A stretch of 64,000 bases of DNA from Daphnia carinata (lineage: Eukaryota; Arthropoda; Branchiopoda; Diplostraca; Daphniidae): the NCBI RefSeq assembly GCF_022539665.2, contig NC_081333.1, forward strand, positions 8,058,971 through 8,122,970, read 5' to 3'. Each line of letters opens with the position of its first letter. Position 1 is the first letter of the stretch. Shown here in pieces: positions 10,901 through 24,600 of this stretch. The notes beneath the pieces were generated by a model that was given only the letters and a program-made list of their open reading frames with translations, searched no databases and had not been told where the DNA came from. The position numbers were made by a program, and so were the translations under genes.

Positions 10901-13900
10901 TTTGTGTGTCAATGGAACGTGGGGGCCTGGAAAGGCTCTTTTTTTTTCCTTATAAGGCCGTCACCTGGCGCGCGTCGCGTAGGCATCTGCTGCTAGCCCG
11001 GCAGATATTTCTCGCGTTTTACCGTGGCTGTCTCGCGTTTTGGCTGGATGCCACGGTTTTCTTTCTCTTCAATGCGCAGGATCCCGTTTGACACATTTGG
11101 TTACACGTACACGAATCCGTGTAAAGCGGAGAAAAATGGGTCACTTTGGCCAAGTGAGCGCGCAACAAATAGATCAACGCGCAGTGCGTGCAGCGGAACA
11201 AGCTGGTGAAAAGAGTTGGCTCTATTGCGTAGTTGTCACTCGAGTGTGGTGAATGCCCAATCGTATGTACATTTAGCGCGATTCGATGGAAAGGAAAGGA
11301 AAAAAAAAAAAAAAAACGCAGACACGAGAGAAATGTCGAGAATCAACTTTCGCCCCCTCGAGCTTGATTCTTCAGCGATGAGGGGACGGATAACGACCGT
11401 GTACTCACGGGACGATTGAGGCTACGCGGAAGAAGTCGACTTCCCTATTTCACGTCATGGCGCAAGTGGCCGCCGTCCCTCTCGTCATCAGCAAAGAAAA
11501 AGTCGGCAGCGCGTTTCACACGGTGCGCGCTTGCGCGTTTTGCTTGACCGCTCCTTCGATGACTGACTACCATCGCTGACCAACTTCATATCGCATGCAA
11601 ACAACGATGGAAGCAAGAAATGGACACAGCGACAGCACAAGAAACGGAAGAGATAGACGCCACTTTTTCTTCCTTTAAATTCTTTGAATCGAAAGTTTGT
11701 TGGCCCTCTCTGCTTTTTGTTGATTGAAGGCTCGTTTACGCACTGGAGGTTCGGTCGGTTGGAAAATGATACGGCTGAGTAACGAGAGGTGATTGGCCAG
11801 GAATAATATGCAAACAAACAAAAAAAAAAAAGAGAAAATGTAGTGAAATGGTTACCGAAAACCGTCGAATCCATCGTCGCTTCCGTTAATCTGAATGGGA
11901 ATGGCCCTGGCGTACGCTTTGGCCACACGACGATTGCGCTCCATGACGATGAGCTTGGCCCAGATTTCGTCGTCGATTTGATGCCATTTGTCCAGCACCT
12001 CTTGGATGTGATCCTAATCAAATCAAATACAAAAATAAACAACAAACGTCAATAAAGAATTTCAGCGCCAGCAAAATAAAACCACAAAATTTTCAAGATA
12101 ATTCTATTAGCACCAGCCATGGATTTACAATCAAGCAGAGGCGCTGAATCGAATCGAGTCACGCTCCGTTGATTTAGAAAGTCTCAACAGAGAATTATTA
12201 ACAACGGTCGTAAACGGATGCGATCAGTGACGATCACAATATTGAACGTCTTATACCCACCCTTCGTTCCCTTTTTTGTGCAACGAGAAATCGATATCGT
12301 CCGTGCATTGGAGAGGAGACAAACAATGAAAAACAGAGGGAACGCAGCTTCCATCTTCACGATGCTCTTGTATGGCCATCACCCAAAAGTGAAATGTTTG
12401 AGGCACGCGTTGAAACATGAAGACATATTTCTGTTCATCTTTCTTTTTCCCCCTTTCAAAAATAAGAAAGAAGAGATCGGAATCGACGATCCGTGAGCCA
12501 TGACCGCCGTCCGGAGTCAACACGATCCCGAGCCACACAATAAAAGTTCCATCAAAACAAACATACAGAGAGGGAAAAAAGCGTAAAAATTGAAGGGAAA
12601 TAAAAAAAAAAAAAAAAAAAAAGACAAGAGAAGAATAGAAAATAAGGCAAAAGACGAGTATGCACGTACAATAAAAAAAAAAAAAAGAGAGAAGAGAGGG
12701 AATCACGCGACGTGGCCCCAAAAAAAAGTCACACGGACTCGGCGCGTCCCTGACTCAGCAGTCAGCGCTCGTTCAAGAAAACACGAAAAAGTGAAAGGAT
12801 CTTGGAAAAGAATATCTACAGCTAGTGCAAGTGTCTATCTTCTCTTTCTATTAAAGTCGATATCGGGGGGTCGTGTAAAAAAAAAATGGAGAAATAAAAA
12901 AAAAACTAGGGGAAAACAAGACACAAAAAACATGACTGCTGGGAAAGAAAACAGACGCGGACATGACTTTCGTTTCGTTCCGACACGTTCGAATGGCGCG
13001 CCAATTGCCAGGCAGAACCGCGAGATGTGGATGAAGCAAAATAAAATAAAAAGAAATTGCCTTTTTTTCATATTGCTTCTAATGGTTTCTTGTGTTCTTT
13101 TCAAGTTGAAAAGGAAAGGCCAGAAGCTTTTCAGCTGGGTGGTAGCTAGATAGGGATAATAGTTCATCGTCACTTGCTTTGTTTTTTTTTATTTAACAGG
13201 CTACCCACAGAACCGAGAAATATGACGCAATTTTGGGCCGGTAATGTTCATATATTTCTCGTCTGACGGAATCGCTTGGCTGCATGGAATATCCATTTAA
13301 AAAAAAAAAAAAGGAAATACAACAGAAAATGAAATGAAACGAGAGACATAAGATTATCTTTCCACGCGATGCCCACTCTGTCCTTGGATAGTTGACAATT
13401 TTTTTTTTTCTCGTGACATTTCCCTGCTATTATTACGCCTCTCTTTCTCTTTTTCTTTGTCGTCGTTTTTTGTGTTTTTGTTGGATTTTGTTGTTTTTCC
13501 CCCTTCCTTCCTCTGAACAGAATGTGTAATTAGATGAGCTCGGAAAGCTATACATCTATTCGGCTTCTTTGCTCTTCAATCTCCATTCTCTTCCGTGAAG
13601 TCGTGAACCTGACGCTTGACCCGCTTAAACATAAATACACGTCACAACCTCTTTGAGGGGGCAAAACCAAACACGAACGAAATCTACGGTTACTTCTAGA
13701 GTCTAGCCTCTACGAGGTCTCGAATGCGCAGTTCACATTTATAATACGCTACATAGTCATTTTCTGTCATCGAAGCATGACGAATAGGCAACGGATACGG
13801 GCGGAGGAGCGAGGATGGAAGTTGTAACTACCCAATTCCGTCATTTAGACCCTTTCACTTTCCACCATTTCCTGGTGTGCTTTATGAAAGGGCGCTTCGT

Positions 13901-15621
13901 TGTCGTCGGACACGAAAGCAAAACCATTCAACCTTCCAAGTTGACTTCCTCGTTTGTTCCCACCATAAGATCATTATCGTGTCTCTCAGTGTCTTTTGAC
14001 TTTCCACATGGTTCATGAAGGAATTCAGCGTTTGTCCCTTGGCAATTTTCGGTTACCGAAAGTCATGCCATTTCCTCAGCGTTGTCGAGTTCGCTGCGCT
14101 ATGGTTTGCCCATCGAAAGTACAAGTGGGTACCAGATTTTAAAAATACCTATAACCTTGATATTGAGAAATATGTCGACATTTCCTCTTGACCAACTGGC
14201 ATCCATCAACTGTTGCGAGAAGTTTACACAAGCCGTTCCAGTAGGTTCTATGAACTCTGAACACGAAATGCCAAACACACAATTTCTCCCCCCTATTCTT
14301 CTCTATTTAACTCGTTTTATTTTCCTTTAGACTACGCATTGCCACACAGAAATCAAAACACACGCATTACAACCCACCCACGTTCTTCTGCCTCCCACTC
14401 CCATGTTCCTGTCTATTGTGTTGATTTCAATATTTTCTTTTTGAATGTGTGTTAACCTTCGCTGCGGAAGAAAGATCACCGACAAGAAGAAACACAACAA
14501 ATTGCGGAGGTTACTGTTCTCGACGCGGGTCTTTGCAGCCCCCCCGCCATCAGCTTTAGATACGTGCATTAAAATCCCGGGACCCCCCCCACCAAAAGAA
14601 AATCCTCCCTTCATCTTTTATCTCCATCTCCATCTCTCAGCCACCTACACAGATCTTTTCCCTAAGTGAAGTCGATTCACTATAGGAACACGTTGTACGT
14701 CTAACGTGTGTATAATCTCGTGTTTTTTTTTTCTTTCTTCAAATTTTATTTAGTGAACGCGTACTATATTGCGCACACACAGCTTAGGAGGGGGGGTGTC
14801 CAACCGATGGCGGATCTTGACTTGGCAAGTGGAGGGGGGTCCTTCACGGTAGGTACATAATAACTACAATATACTATATGGCCAGATTTCTCCTCTTTTC
14901 TCTTCTGGAGTTCCACACAGGACGGGGGAGAGAAAAAAAAAAAAAAGGTCACGCACGGGGTGGGGGGAAAAAAACGAACACAAAAATGTCGATTGTTACG
15001 TCGACCAGCACACAAAACACAACAAGGACCACTATATGGTACCATCATCTCTCTTTTTGACTGCTTTTTTTTTTCTGGTCCTCTTGTTGTGTCTGCGTGT
15101 GTTATGCCGGCCTCTCAAAGTCAGACAAATAGATGCGAAGGCCCCGTATATATCAGATGGAGTTGAGCGATTATTTACGTTTTTTACCTTTGCATAGACG
15201 TATTCACCCCCGTCGAGAGCCGAGGAGCTCTCCGCGTCCCCAACTAATAAACCTCTTTTCCACTCGTAAGTCATAAAAGTTTACGAGCTTTCTCTGGGAA
15301 ATGTGAATAAGTAGACAGACACAATAAGGAGTGTAGGAATAAATAGGGGGGATATTTGAGACAAAACGAGTGCTCTTTCTGTGACGACGAGACAGTGGCC
15401 CTTTTCCCGTGTTTCGTCTATTCCTTTCGGTTCCTATCACTCTCAGCTCGCAATAATATCAGCGTGAATGATTGGCTAGTCCGTTCGGATCTTTATCCGA
15501 CTGAGGAGAAAGGTCTGTTTAACGTGCGTGACGTCACCTGCGCCATGGATATGTGAAACGGTACACAAATGCTATTTCGTTTGGAAAACCAAAGAGAAAA
15601 TTGTGGGCTTTTTCTTTCCTC

Positions 15622-15667
<46 letters not shown>

Positions 15668-18600
15668 TTTTCCCTGGAAATGATGTTTCTTTTTCGTGGC
15701 TAATAGTTTGTATTTCCCACATTGTGTAGCGGCCGAATCCATTTGGAATTGAGAGTCTCAATCTCCTCGACTGACTTTTGTAGCCTACTCCGCCTCTCAA
15801 TTTCTCTCTTCAAAATCTTATTGCATCTTCCTTTCCTATTTCTCTCTTTTCTCTTCTACAACGCCCCCACCTTTTTTTCCTCTCTTTCTGCTGGACAAAC
15901 AAAGTTAACATTTCGTAGACAACATTAAAAATAGAGAAAACCATTTTCTTTTCTTGTTTGGTTTCCTTTCGCTGTGTGGGAAGGATAAGAATAAAAAAAT
16001 GGAAGATAAACAAGAACAAAAATGCCTCTATCATCGTCGTTTAAAACACACACGGACGCGCGTGCTCGGTCAGACATGGGCCCCGACAGACACGCGAACA
16101 CCCCCCAAAAACAAAGATGAAACAAAACAAAAAATGGTTGAGAGATGAGAGAGAAATCGATCAGATGCCTATCCACTACCCTACTATCTCTTGAATCGGC
16201 GTGAACAATGAACAGAGGGAGAAAAAACGATGACGAAACACAATAAATAAAAAAAAAAAAGAACAGGGCCACAAATGTTACCGTGCATCACGACCGTTGT
16301 ATGTCCGTTTGTACGGAGGTGCGGGCTATCTGTTTATTTTTGTTACGAAAATTCTTTCCCTAAGGAGAAGGGGAGATACGTTGCACTACACGCGCGGCGC
16401 TTTCTACATCACAGATTGAAATGGGGCAAAAAAGAAAAAAATGACTAACAAAAATGCGAACTGACAAGTAAAACCTGCGAGAGAGTTCCAATCGCTCCCA
16501 ATTGGAAGCGGAATCAATATAGCAAGTCATGTGAAACATTCATTTCATGCGGCCAGCCCGGATGTGACAAGCCCAGCAATAAGAATTAAAATAAAACGAA
16601 AGAGAAAAGAAAAATTTCGAAGAAATAATCCAATGAGAATGCAGCTGTTTTAATAGGTAGCGACAACAGCGATAGCATCCAAAAAAAAAAAAAAAAAAAT
16701 AAATAAATAAAAGAGAAAATCCATCCAATAAAGGTAAGACTGGATGATGTGTGAATGTAGTGTGCTTAAAATGGAGAGCCAGTCTTAAGTTTTATAATGG
16801 CTGACATGAAAAAAAAAAAAAAAAAAGGTGGAACTGGCTTTTCTCAAATGGCCTGCAGTTTCGGGAAAAACGATAAGAAGATTGAAGGGAAAAACTTTCA
16901 CTTGTTTCGGCGAGCCAAGTTCATCAACTCTATCGCTATCAGGGCGAACAGACGGTTCGTTTGCCAGATTTCCCTTATTGGCATGCAGCAATAACAATAA
17001 TAACTAAAGCAAACAAAGAGTTGCCAAGGAAATCGATGGCCTCAAGATTCACGCTTGCCTTCTGCTTAATTCCATCTGACATCACCGTTATTCGTGAATA
17101 AAAACGGCGATCTATATGGGTCGTGATCGAACGGGCGATGATCGACGATGGCGAGAAGTAGACGAAAAGAAAGAGGGAAGGATGGAGAATGTCTTTACGT
17201 GGGCGTTCACACCAACAGTTCCGACAATTGAGAAAAGAAAAAGTGATAACAATCGCTGCGCCCCGCCAGTTAATGACGAATAGCAAAAAAAAAAGTACGT
17301 GTAAATGGTAAAAAAAAAAAAGGGCGCAAGACGTACTAAACACCACCTTGAAAGGTCATACCGTGTTTTTCGCATCGACAAAAGAGTGAAAGGATTTTGT
17401 CTTTGGATGAAAACTGGCCGTTTTCAAGGCGATTCTTCGACTGTTTCCCTTTTTTTCTTCTTCACGTGTTGCCCTCCCTTCACATTAAATCTATTCGGGC
17501 TCCCCTCTACTCGGCAGACAAAAGACGAGTTCGTCAGCGAGAGAAAGGTGGGATAGATAGCACACTCACATACAATGATTAGGCACACCAAATAGATCTT
17601 AAATGCAACAACAATGGGGCAATGAGACGGCTGTACGGGTCGTTCCAAATGACACACACCATTTGGAACTGGCCGTGTTTTCTCTCTCCTCTACCGAGAA
17701 ACACGACTCGGAAAGTGAAAGAAAATGAAGAATTAAAAAGAAATGAGAGGGGGAAAAAAAAATAACAGCCCCAGCAGAGACCGTGTTAATGGGACGCATT
17801 CCGACATTCGTGACGCCCGCTGAGCTACGGATGGGGTGGAAAATAAAACGGAACGAATTATCATAGAGGGTCGTAGTAACTGAAAAAAAAAAATAAAAAA
17901 AAATCCCATTTTCAACTTTAGCTTTAAGCTTTTTCTTTTTCGTGTAGGTCTTGCAAGTTACGGCAGTCATAGCAATCATACCCGGCTGCTACATTTGAAG
18001 GCGACCCGCCAAACAATGACATAAAGGTGAGGTTCAACATAATATTACGTGAGAGAATGAACTTGGACAGCCAAAGAAAGAAAACGGAGACAAGCGAGTA
18101 ATATGTAAAGTAAAAAAGGGGTAGGAATAGGGCGACAGCCGGGAAAAAGGTGTGATAATTTACAGTCACCAGCCAAGGTGAGCTCGACTACGTTACAAAG
18201 GAATAAATGATAACACAAGAAATAAAGGAAAGGTGTTCAAACTCGAGAAAAGAACACCTCCATCAGGTTTGGTGGCTAACATCGAGAGCAACTCATTTCC
18301 CTTTGTTCCGGGGAACATCATATAACCAAACACTTTGAGTCTTTTGTGTCAATAAGCCTTGAACTTTAAACAGATCCTGGTTGTGTAGAAAGAATGAATC
18401 ATTGCATAGATCAACGCCCTTGGTCGGTTTCGAGGGGAGAAAGAAAAGATCCTTATTTTTATTTTATAATATCCAAATGAGACACGACCGAAAATTTCGA
18501 AACCTAAAATTCAAACATACTTAAAAACAAGTCGCCCCCGCAAGCAGAATGAGAGACAAGATAAATCTCTTTTGTCTTGCGTAATCCCCTTGGTGGATGG

Positions 18601-21600
18601 CCCTTTCACTGGAGGGCCACCAAACATGGGCCTATAATACACAGGATGCGGGGTTTCTTCTAGCTTCACGCCAACGTGCCGAGCTCGCATTCACGCAGGT
18701 GAAGCAACGGGTGGATAGAGGGAAAGAAAGGGCAATAATTTTCCGAAGACGAAACCAAGATTTGAATGAATTAAACAGCCCTTTTTTTTTTGTTCTCCAA
18801 GAGAAGTTTATAGGAAAAAAGTTTTTTGGATTCTTCTTTAAAAGGGATAAAGTTCCGCTGAGATTTTGAAACGCCCGCTGAAGTGAGTCAGCATGCAGCA
18901 AATACCATACGAGAGAAGAAGAATTACAAAAGACAAGAGGTGAAATAATAAATTCAAGATAAAAAAGAAAGAAGAGAACCAAGGATAGGCTCATACGGAG
19001 GAAATCTTGACAAAGATTTTTGGCTGGCGTGTGTGTCTTTGCCGCATTTACAACATTAAAATTTATGACATATTTTTTGTTTTTTATCTTGGCTGTTGCC
19101 AAGAGCTTAACGCAATTCGATTCACCATCCAGTCTCTCTTACGTATGAACAGTAAACCGTCGAGGTCATTTTTATGGAGACAGCATCCTGTGAACCGCCG
19201 TTTGGCAATTCTGTGTCAACACGCTTATCTCTGATCTTCTTCGGCCTCCAAAAAGAGCAAAAATAAAAGAGAATTATAATGCCATTTCTTATGTTGATGG
19301 AAGAGTTTGCAAAACCTTGCCGGGCCCCCCCTTTTTTTTTTTTCTTTCCGTGCATCAACGTCATGTAACACTAACGGTGAAAGGGCAAGAAACCGCTCAA
19401 AGCGGCAGACGAAACAATTCAACGAGCGAAAACTGTTATAGCGTGCGTCAATTAGTTCAAGGAAAACAACAAACACACGGAGAACGGAGAAGGGTAGGTA
19501 CAAGGTTTGAAGATAACCCACACAACCATTGTAGGTTCATCATCAGTGAAATTTGTTTTTTTGGCTCAGAAAAGATCGGAGAATGGAAACAAGAAATGCC
19601 AAATCTTTTGACAGATCAGTCGCTATATTGGGCTCAGATAATCACGGACAAAATTTGCATACGGTTGCCACATGCAGTACATAGATACCTGGATACCGAG
19701 AGACCTTGTAAAGAAAGGGAAAAAAAAAAAAAAAAATAACAACGTAAATCCCCTTTGGTCAAAGTGAATGTATAGCCGAGAGACAAACCCACGGACCCCA
19801 AACACAAGTCAAAATAAAATACCAGAAGGAAAGGAAAATGGTAACTCGTTAGATGTTGTTGTCGCTATCTGAGTTTGACTCGACTATAACGCAGTGGATG
19901 GTTGGCAAGAAGAAAGAGAAGAAGAAGAAGAAAAAAAAAAAAAGAGAGAGAGAGATCGGCTACCTTTCTCTATTCTAATACGGCAGGTTGGATTGTCAAG
20001 GTAAACTGGTCAGAGAACCCTCTCTCTTTCTCTTCGCCGCACCAGCAGAGTTCTTTTTTCCGAAAAACAACAACAACAAAAAACAAAACAGGAGAGTCGT
20101 GGTAACCCTGGCGACCGAATGACGACGATGACGGTTGTCGGATTCATCTTTTGAGTGAATGTTTGCTCCATCATTTCTGGAGCTGGTGGCTGATGATTGA
20201 GGGAAAGAGAGAGGTACAACGAAGACCCCACGCGTTCCGCCCATTCTCTGCCCTTTTTTTTTTTTTTTAATGTTCTTTTTTTTTTTTTACCTTGGATGTG
20301 AAGCTGATACCTGTCTCTATTCGGTTGTAGTGTACAGGAATATGCGGAAACATGCTGTGCACACCCCAATTACCATCCAGGCGAAACAAAAATCGTAAAA
20401 CACTACCGACAACTTCGGCAGCACCATAACAGCACCAGCAAATGAGTTATTTTGTTTCTTTTTCGCTATAGTTCGGTTCGTGTTTCAGATTTTTTTTTTT
20501 TTTGGTTTTTGCTAAGAGCTGCACACACAAAAAAGGAGGAAAGTAAATGGCCAAGGCTAATGGTGAAAGAAAATATGTTTTATGTACGAAATAGGCAAAG
20601 ATTTTTTTTTTTTTTTTCATTTTAAAGAACCGACTGCAAATCCTTTTTTAAAAAGAGCTATTTTCTTTCGGTCTAGTCGAGGTCGCGCGCGCAAAAAAAT
20701 AAACTATTCGCTTCTTCGTAGAACTTGTTCCCTTCAGGTGATAAACACCCGACCATTCGCACTGTTGTAAACTACAAGCTTTTCGATAAGCGGAGGGGTT
20801 ACCATCAGCGACAAGAGATAAGATGTGGGTACTTATATATAGAATTAAAGGTACACACCGTTTGTCATCCGAAAAATGACGGAAATGAATGCGCGATATG
20901 GTCGAACAAGTATCTTTTTACTCTTTGCCATATTTTTTGCCGCCATATTTTAACAGACAACCTTCCTTTTTTTTTTTTTTTTTTTTTAATATATCGGTAT
21001 GCCATCGAACCAATCAACCAGCATGTGCATCTGCCAAAGCTAACCTTGCCGGGAGGATGAGCCCGCACAATCCGATATTACTTGAAATGCATATCTTTTT
21101 TTTTGTGTTTGAATTTCAAGTTTAAAAAGGAGCCACTACCAAGTTGATGACATTGAAACATTCGAAACACGAAGGTCGGTAACAAGCGTCCAAACGACAT
21201 ACACTGGACACGCTGAACGAATTTGGAACGCAAGAATAAAGAGGGAAACAAGAGAAAGAACACACAACACGTTAAATGAGATACGCTTGCATTTTCCGTT
21301 GTGTTTCTCTTACTTTCTATCACGAATTTTCGAAAGATGAAGTTTGTGTTTTAACGGGGGGAAGCTTGGCCGAGTGCGCTTTAACGTCTGCGTGAGTGTA
21401 GGGTCACGGAGGTGCCATAGCTCATGGGATTTGACGTTAGAAAACCAAAGAAAAAGCCACTAGTCGACGTGGAAGCAATAAATTTTCGCCGATATAAATA
21501 AGAAAAATGTTTTAGAAAATGTAGTGCGAGTATTTTTGGAAAGATCGTGGGTTAATTGCACTGTTTAAGAATAATCGAACAGGTAAACGATCGAGCGGCA

Positions 21601-24600
21601 AAAAAATTGGATCGTGACCATCGCAAACTGTTGTGTTGTGTGCATAAAAGAATTCGATTCAAGCGAGTACGAGATAAACTAAAAATCAAATCCAAAAACA
21701 TGCAGCCGAGAATGCAGTCGAAAAATACTCGAACGACAAGGGGAAAGTAAAAAGCGCCCGCTGTTGTTGGTGTGCCGTTGTTATTGTTGTTGTACACAGC
21801 AAATGAGTAGATGCTTTTCTTTCTTTCCCCTTCATTCTCTACGAATGTGTACACATAGCCCCAAGATAGGCGTGAATCCAAGTGGCGTGAATTTATTTTT
21901 TCCGTTTGTTTTTTTTTCTTCTTAATAGCATGGAGGAAAAAGGAGAGAGAGAGAGAGAGACGACCTTGTTCCAATTTTGGCGGAATCGCGCCAGCGGAAA
22001 AGCCATATATATCCAAAACGCAGACGAGAAAATAATAATAAAAAGAAACACAACAGGAGTGGGAGAAAGATGTGATCAAATAATTAAGAATATAATTTTC
22101 CCTCCGGTCGTCTTTGCAGCCGCAATTGCGGTGAACGAAGAACCCAAAAGAAAAAAAAAATCCATGGGAAAATACGAAAGAGAGAACCGCCAGAAGCAGC
22201 CCTCACACACGGTAATTTTTTTTGAAAGAAAAAGCCTAAGAAAAAAATAAATAAATAAGTCTGCGGCTGGTGCAACATAAGCGAGTACACTCGATTGCGT
22301 AGACACACAGAGAGCCAAGACCCGTTAAAAAAGAGAAATCATCGGGCTGCTGGGCCGAAGCGAGACGACGACGGTTGCATCAGAACGAAGCGAAACAAGG
22401 CGAATGCCTGCTGTCTTTTTCGCTAGAGTCAGTGAAACGGTTAAGCCTTGCTGTTGGCAGTAGGTGTAGGTAGCGAATCGGTCTAACCAATCTCAGCGGC
22501 GTCGGTTGAGCCACGCTGCGCGGATGACGCAACACAACCGTGATCCAATAAACGAGTGAAGGGAGAGAAATATTGGTGGCAGAAACCACAGGTTTTTTTT
22601 GTTTTGTGCTGTTCTTTATTGTTGCCACGGAGAGAAAGTGTGCATGTTAGTTGGCTTGCATGGAAGAACAACGAAACAAGCGACTTAACATTCAGTTGGC
22701 ATGGACATGTACGACTGCCAGACCGAAATAGATCGAATTTCTACAACAAAATTGGTGGCCCATTTTTCATTTCGCTTCTTTTTCCTTTCCACTCCAATAA
22801 CTTCACCAAAAGTTCTGAGAAATTATGCAGTCACATCTGCACACGTTTTTTTTAATTTTAAAAGGAAAGATCAAAAAATGCATTTTGGCAGCCAGGAGAA
22901 ACTTGGCGAACCCGTTTGTGAGGCCCACCGCCTTCCTTTTTTTACGCAGCATTTTTGAACGGGATCCTTAATTAGTCCATGGACAAACATGGCCGTGCTC
23001 GACTATATGTATATAAATCAGACGCCACTTTCTTCGACCATGTAGCTAAAAGAACGTGGTGGTATGTTCTTGATCATCATCATTTTTGTTTTTAACTACC
23101 GTTTTCATTTTTCCCTTGCCTCGTTGACCAGTGTTCACGGCACACACTACAAGGAAGGGGGGGGGGGAAAACGGACACGAGTCGGACAACTAGCAAACTG
23201 CTGTATAAACATAAAAAAAACAAACAAAAAAACTGGCTCTCCTGCTGTGGTTATAAAAAAAAAAAATGTCTAAAAGCAACGGCTGTTGAGAGATGCGAAG
23301 AGGGGAAAGCAAGAAGAGAGCTCCATTTTTCAACACTCGATCACGATATGAATATTTTTGTTTTAACGTATTCAAGAAACAACTTCGTTAATTACGGCAA
23401 CTGTTTGTTTAATTTTTAGATGATCGCTCCATGTACGGGAGAATGAGCCATGCGAAGATTGCGTGAATGTAAACAGAGTGAAGTAAGGCGAAATGAAGAA
23501 CTAGAAAAGGGAACAGATTTCAGACTAAAGTAGCGAATCATCTGGTGAATTAAAAATGACCAGACAAATGTATAAGACAGCAAACGTAGATCAAAAACAA
23601 AAAAAATCCTTTCGTTGTCATTCTAATGAAATAGGAGCCGGTAGGTAAAAAGGGAGTGTAAATTTGTAAAAATTTTCACAAGCCCCGCATTCTCGCCATG
23701 GTCTTGCTAACACACTTGATACTAGACGGCACAAGGTCGGTTGACTTAAAAAATATATAAAACTGGCCGATGACGATAGCGTTCCACTGACAAGTACGTA
23801 GCAAAAAATAAAAAGAGAGAACCACCTTTAAAAAAAAAAAAAAAAACGAATAAAATTAACGACTTTTTGCCTTACAAGTCGCTAGATTGCAAGGACATTG
23901 TGTTAAGAGTGTAATCGACTGTGTGTCTATTGCGTTTCCTACGCCAACTAGCGTTAATACATGAACACACAAAAAAAAAAAAATATCGTTAGTATGCAAG
24001 GAAGACGTGAGGAGCGAAAACAAGACCATCCAAAAGGATTGGCTTTGATGGGCATATGTAAAACTAGTCGAACAACTTCTCGCCATTTGCCTTCTTGATG
24101 ATACGTTAGGTTATGCTTTTACTTTAAAAAAATAAAAATGATTATATTTCCAGTTTGTCGGTGGATTTGACCCGAGGCTTTTGGCGTGGCCCGGTTCAGG
24201 GCCGCACTAGATTGCATTTTATGTGCTCCAACCGCACCTCGGGGAAGACGGCAGCAGCGAAAGAACCACGCCCGGAAAAAATTTGGCATAGAATGTTGTT
24301 ACGACTAGTATACTGAACGCGTACGCCAATCCCATTTTCTTAAAAGAAAGAGAGAGAGAGAAAAAAAGAAAAACAAAGTGGAACGAGAAGCGGATCACCT
24401 TCACTTTCTGCTACGATGAAGCAAGTCATTCGCCAAGATGGAGTTGCTGCTGTTTTGTTAATTTTTGGGTCGCGAGCCAAAAGAATTGCCAAAAATGGGG
24501 AGATAAAAAGAAGAATAGCTGATTTTTCAAACCAGATTTCTGCTTTTATTAAATTTTTTTTTCTCTACCTGTCGCTCCTTCCCTCGCTCTCTCCCCAATC

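Noticed and set aside
21361-21420. tRNA-like string GCTTGGCCGAGTGCGC resembling a Leu/Ser D-arm.
   Set aside because: No T-arm, no acceptor stem pairing and no GTTCGAATC box follow.
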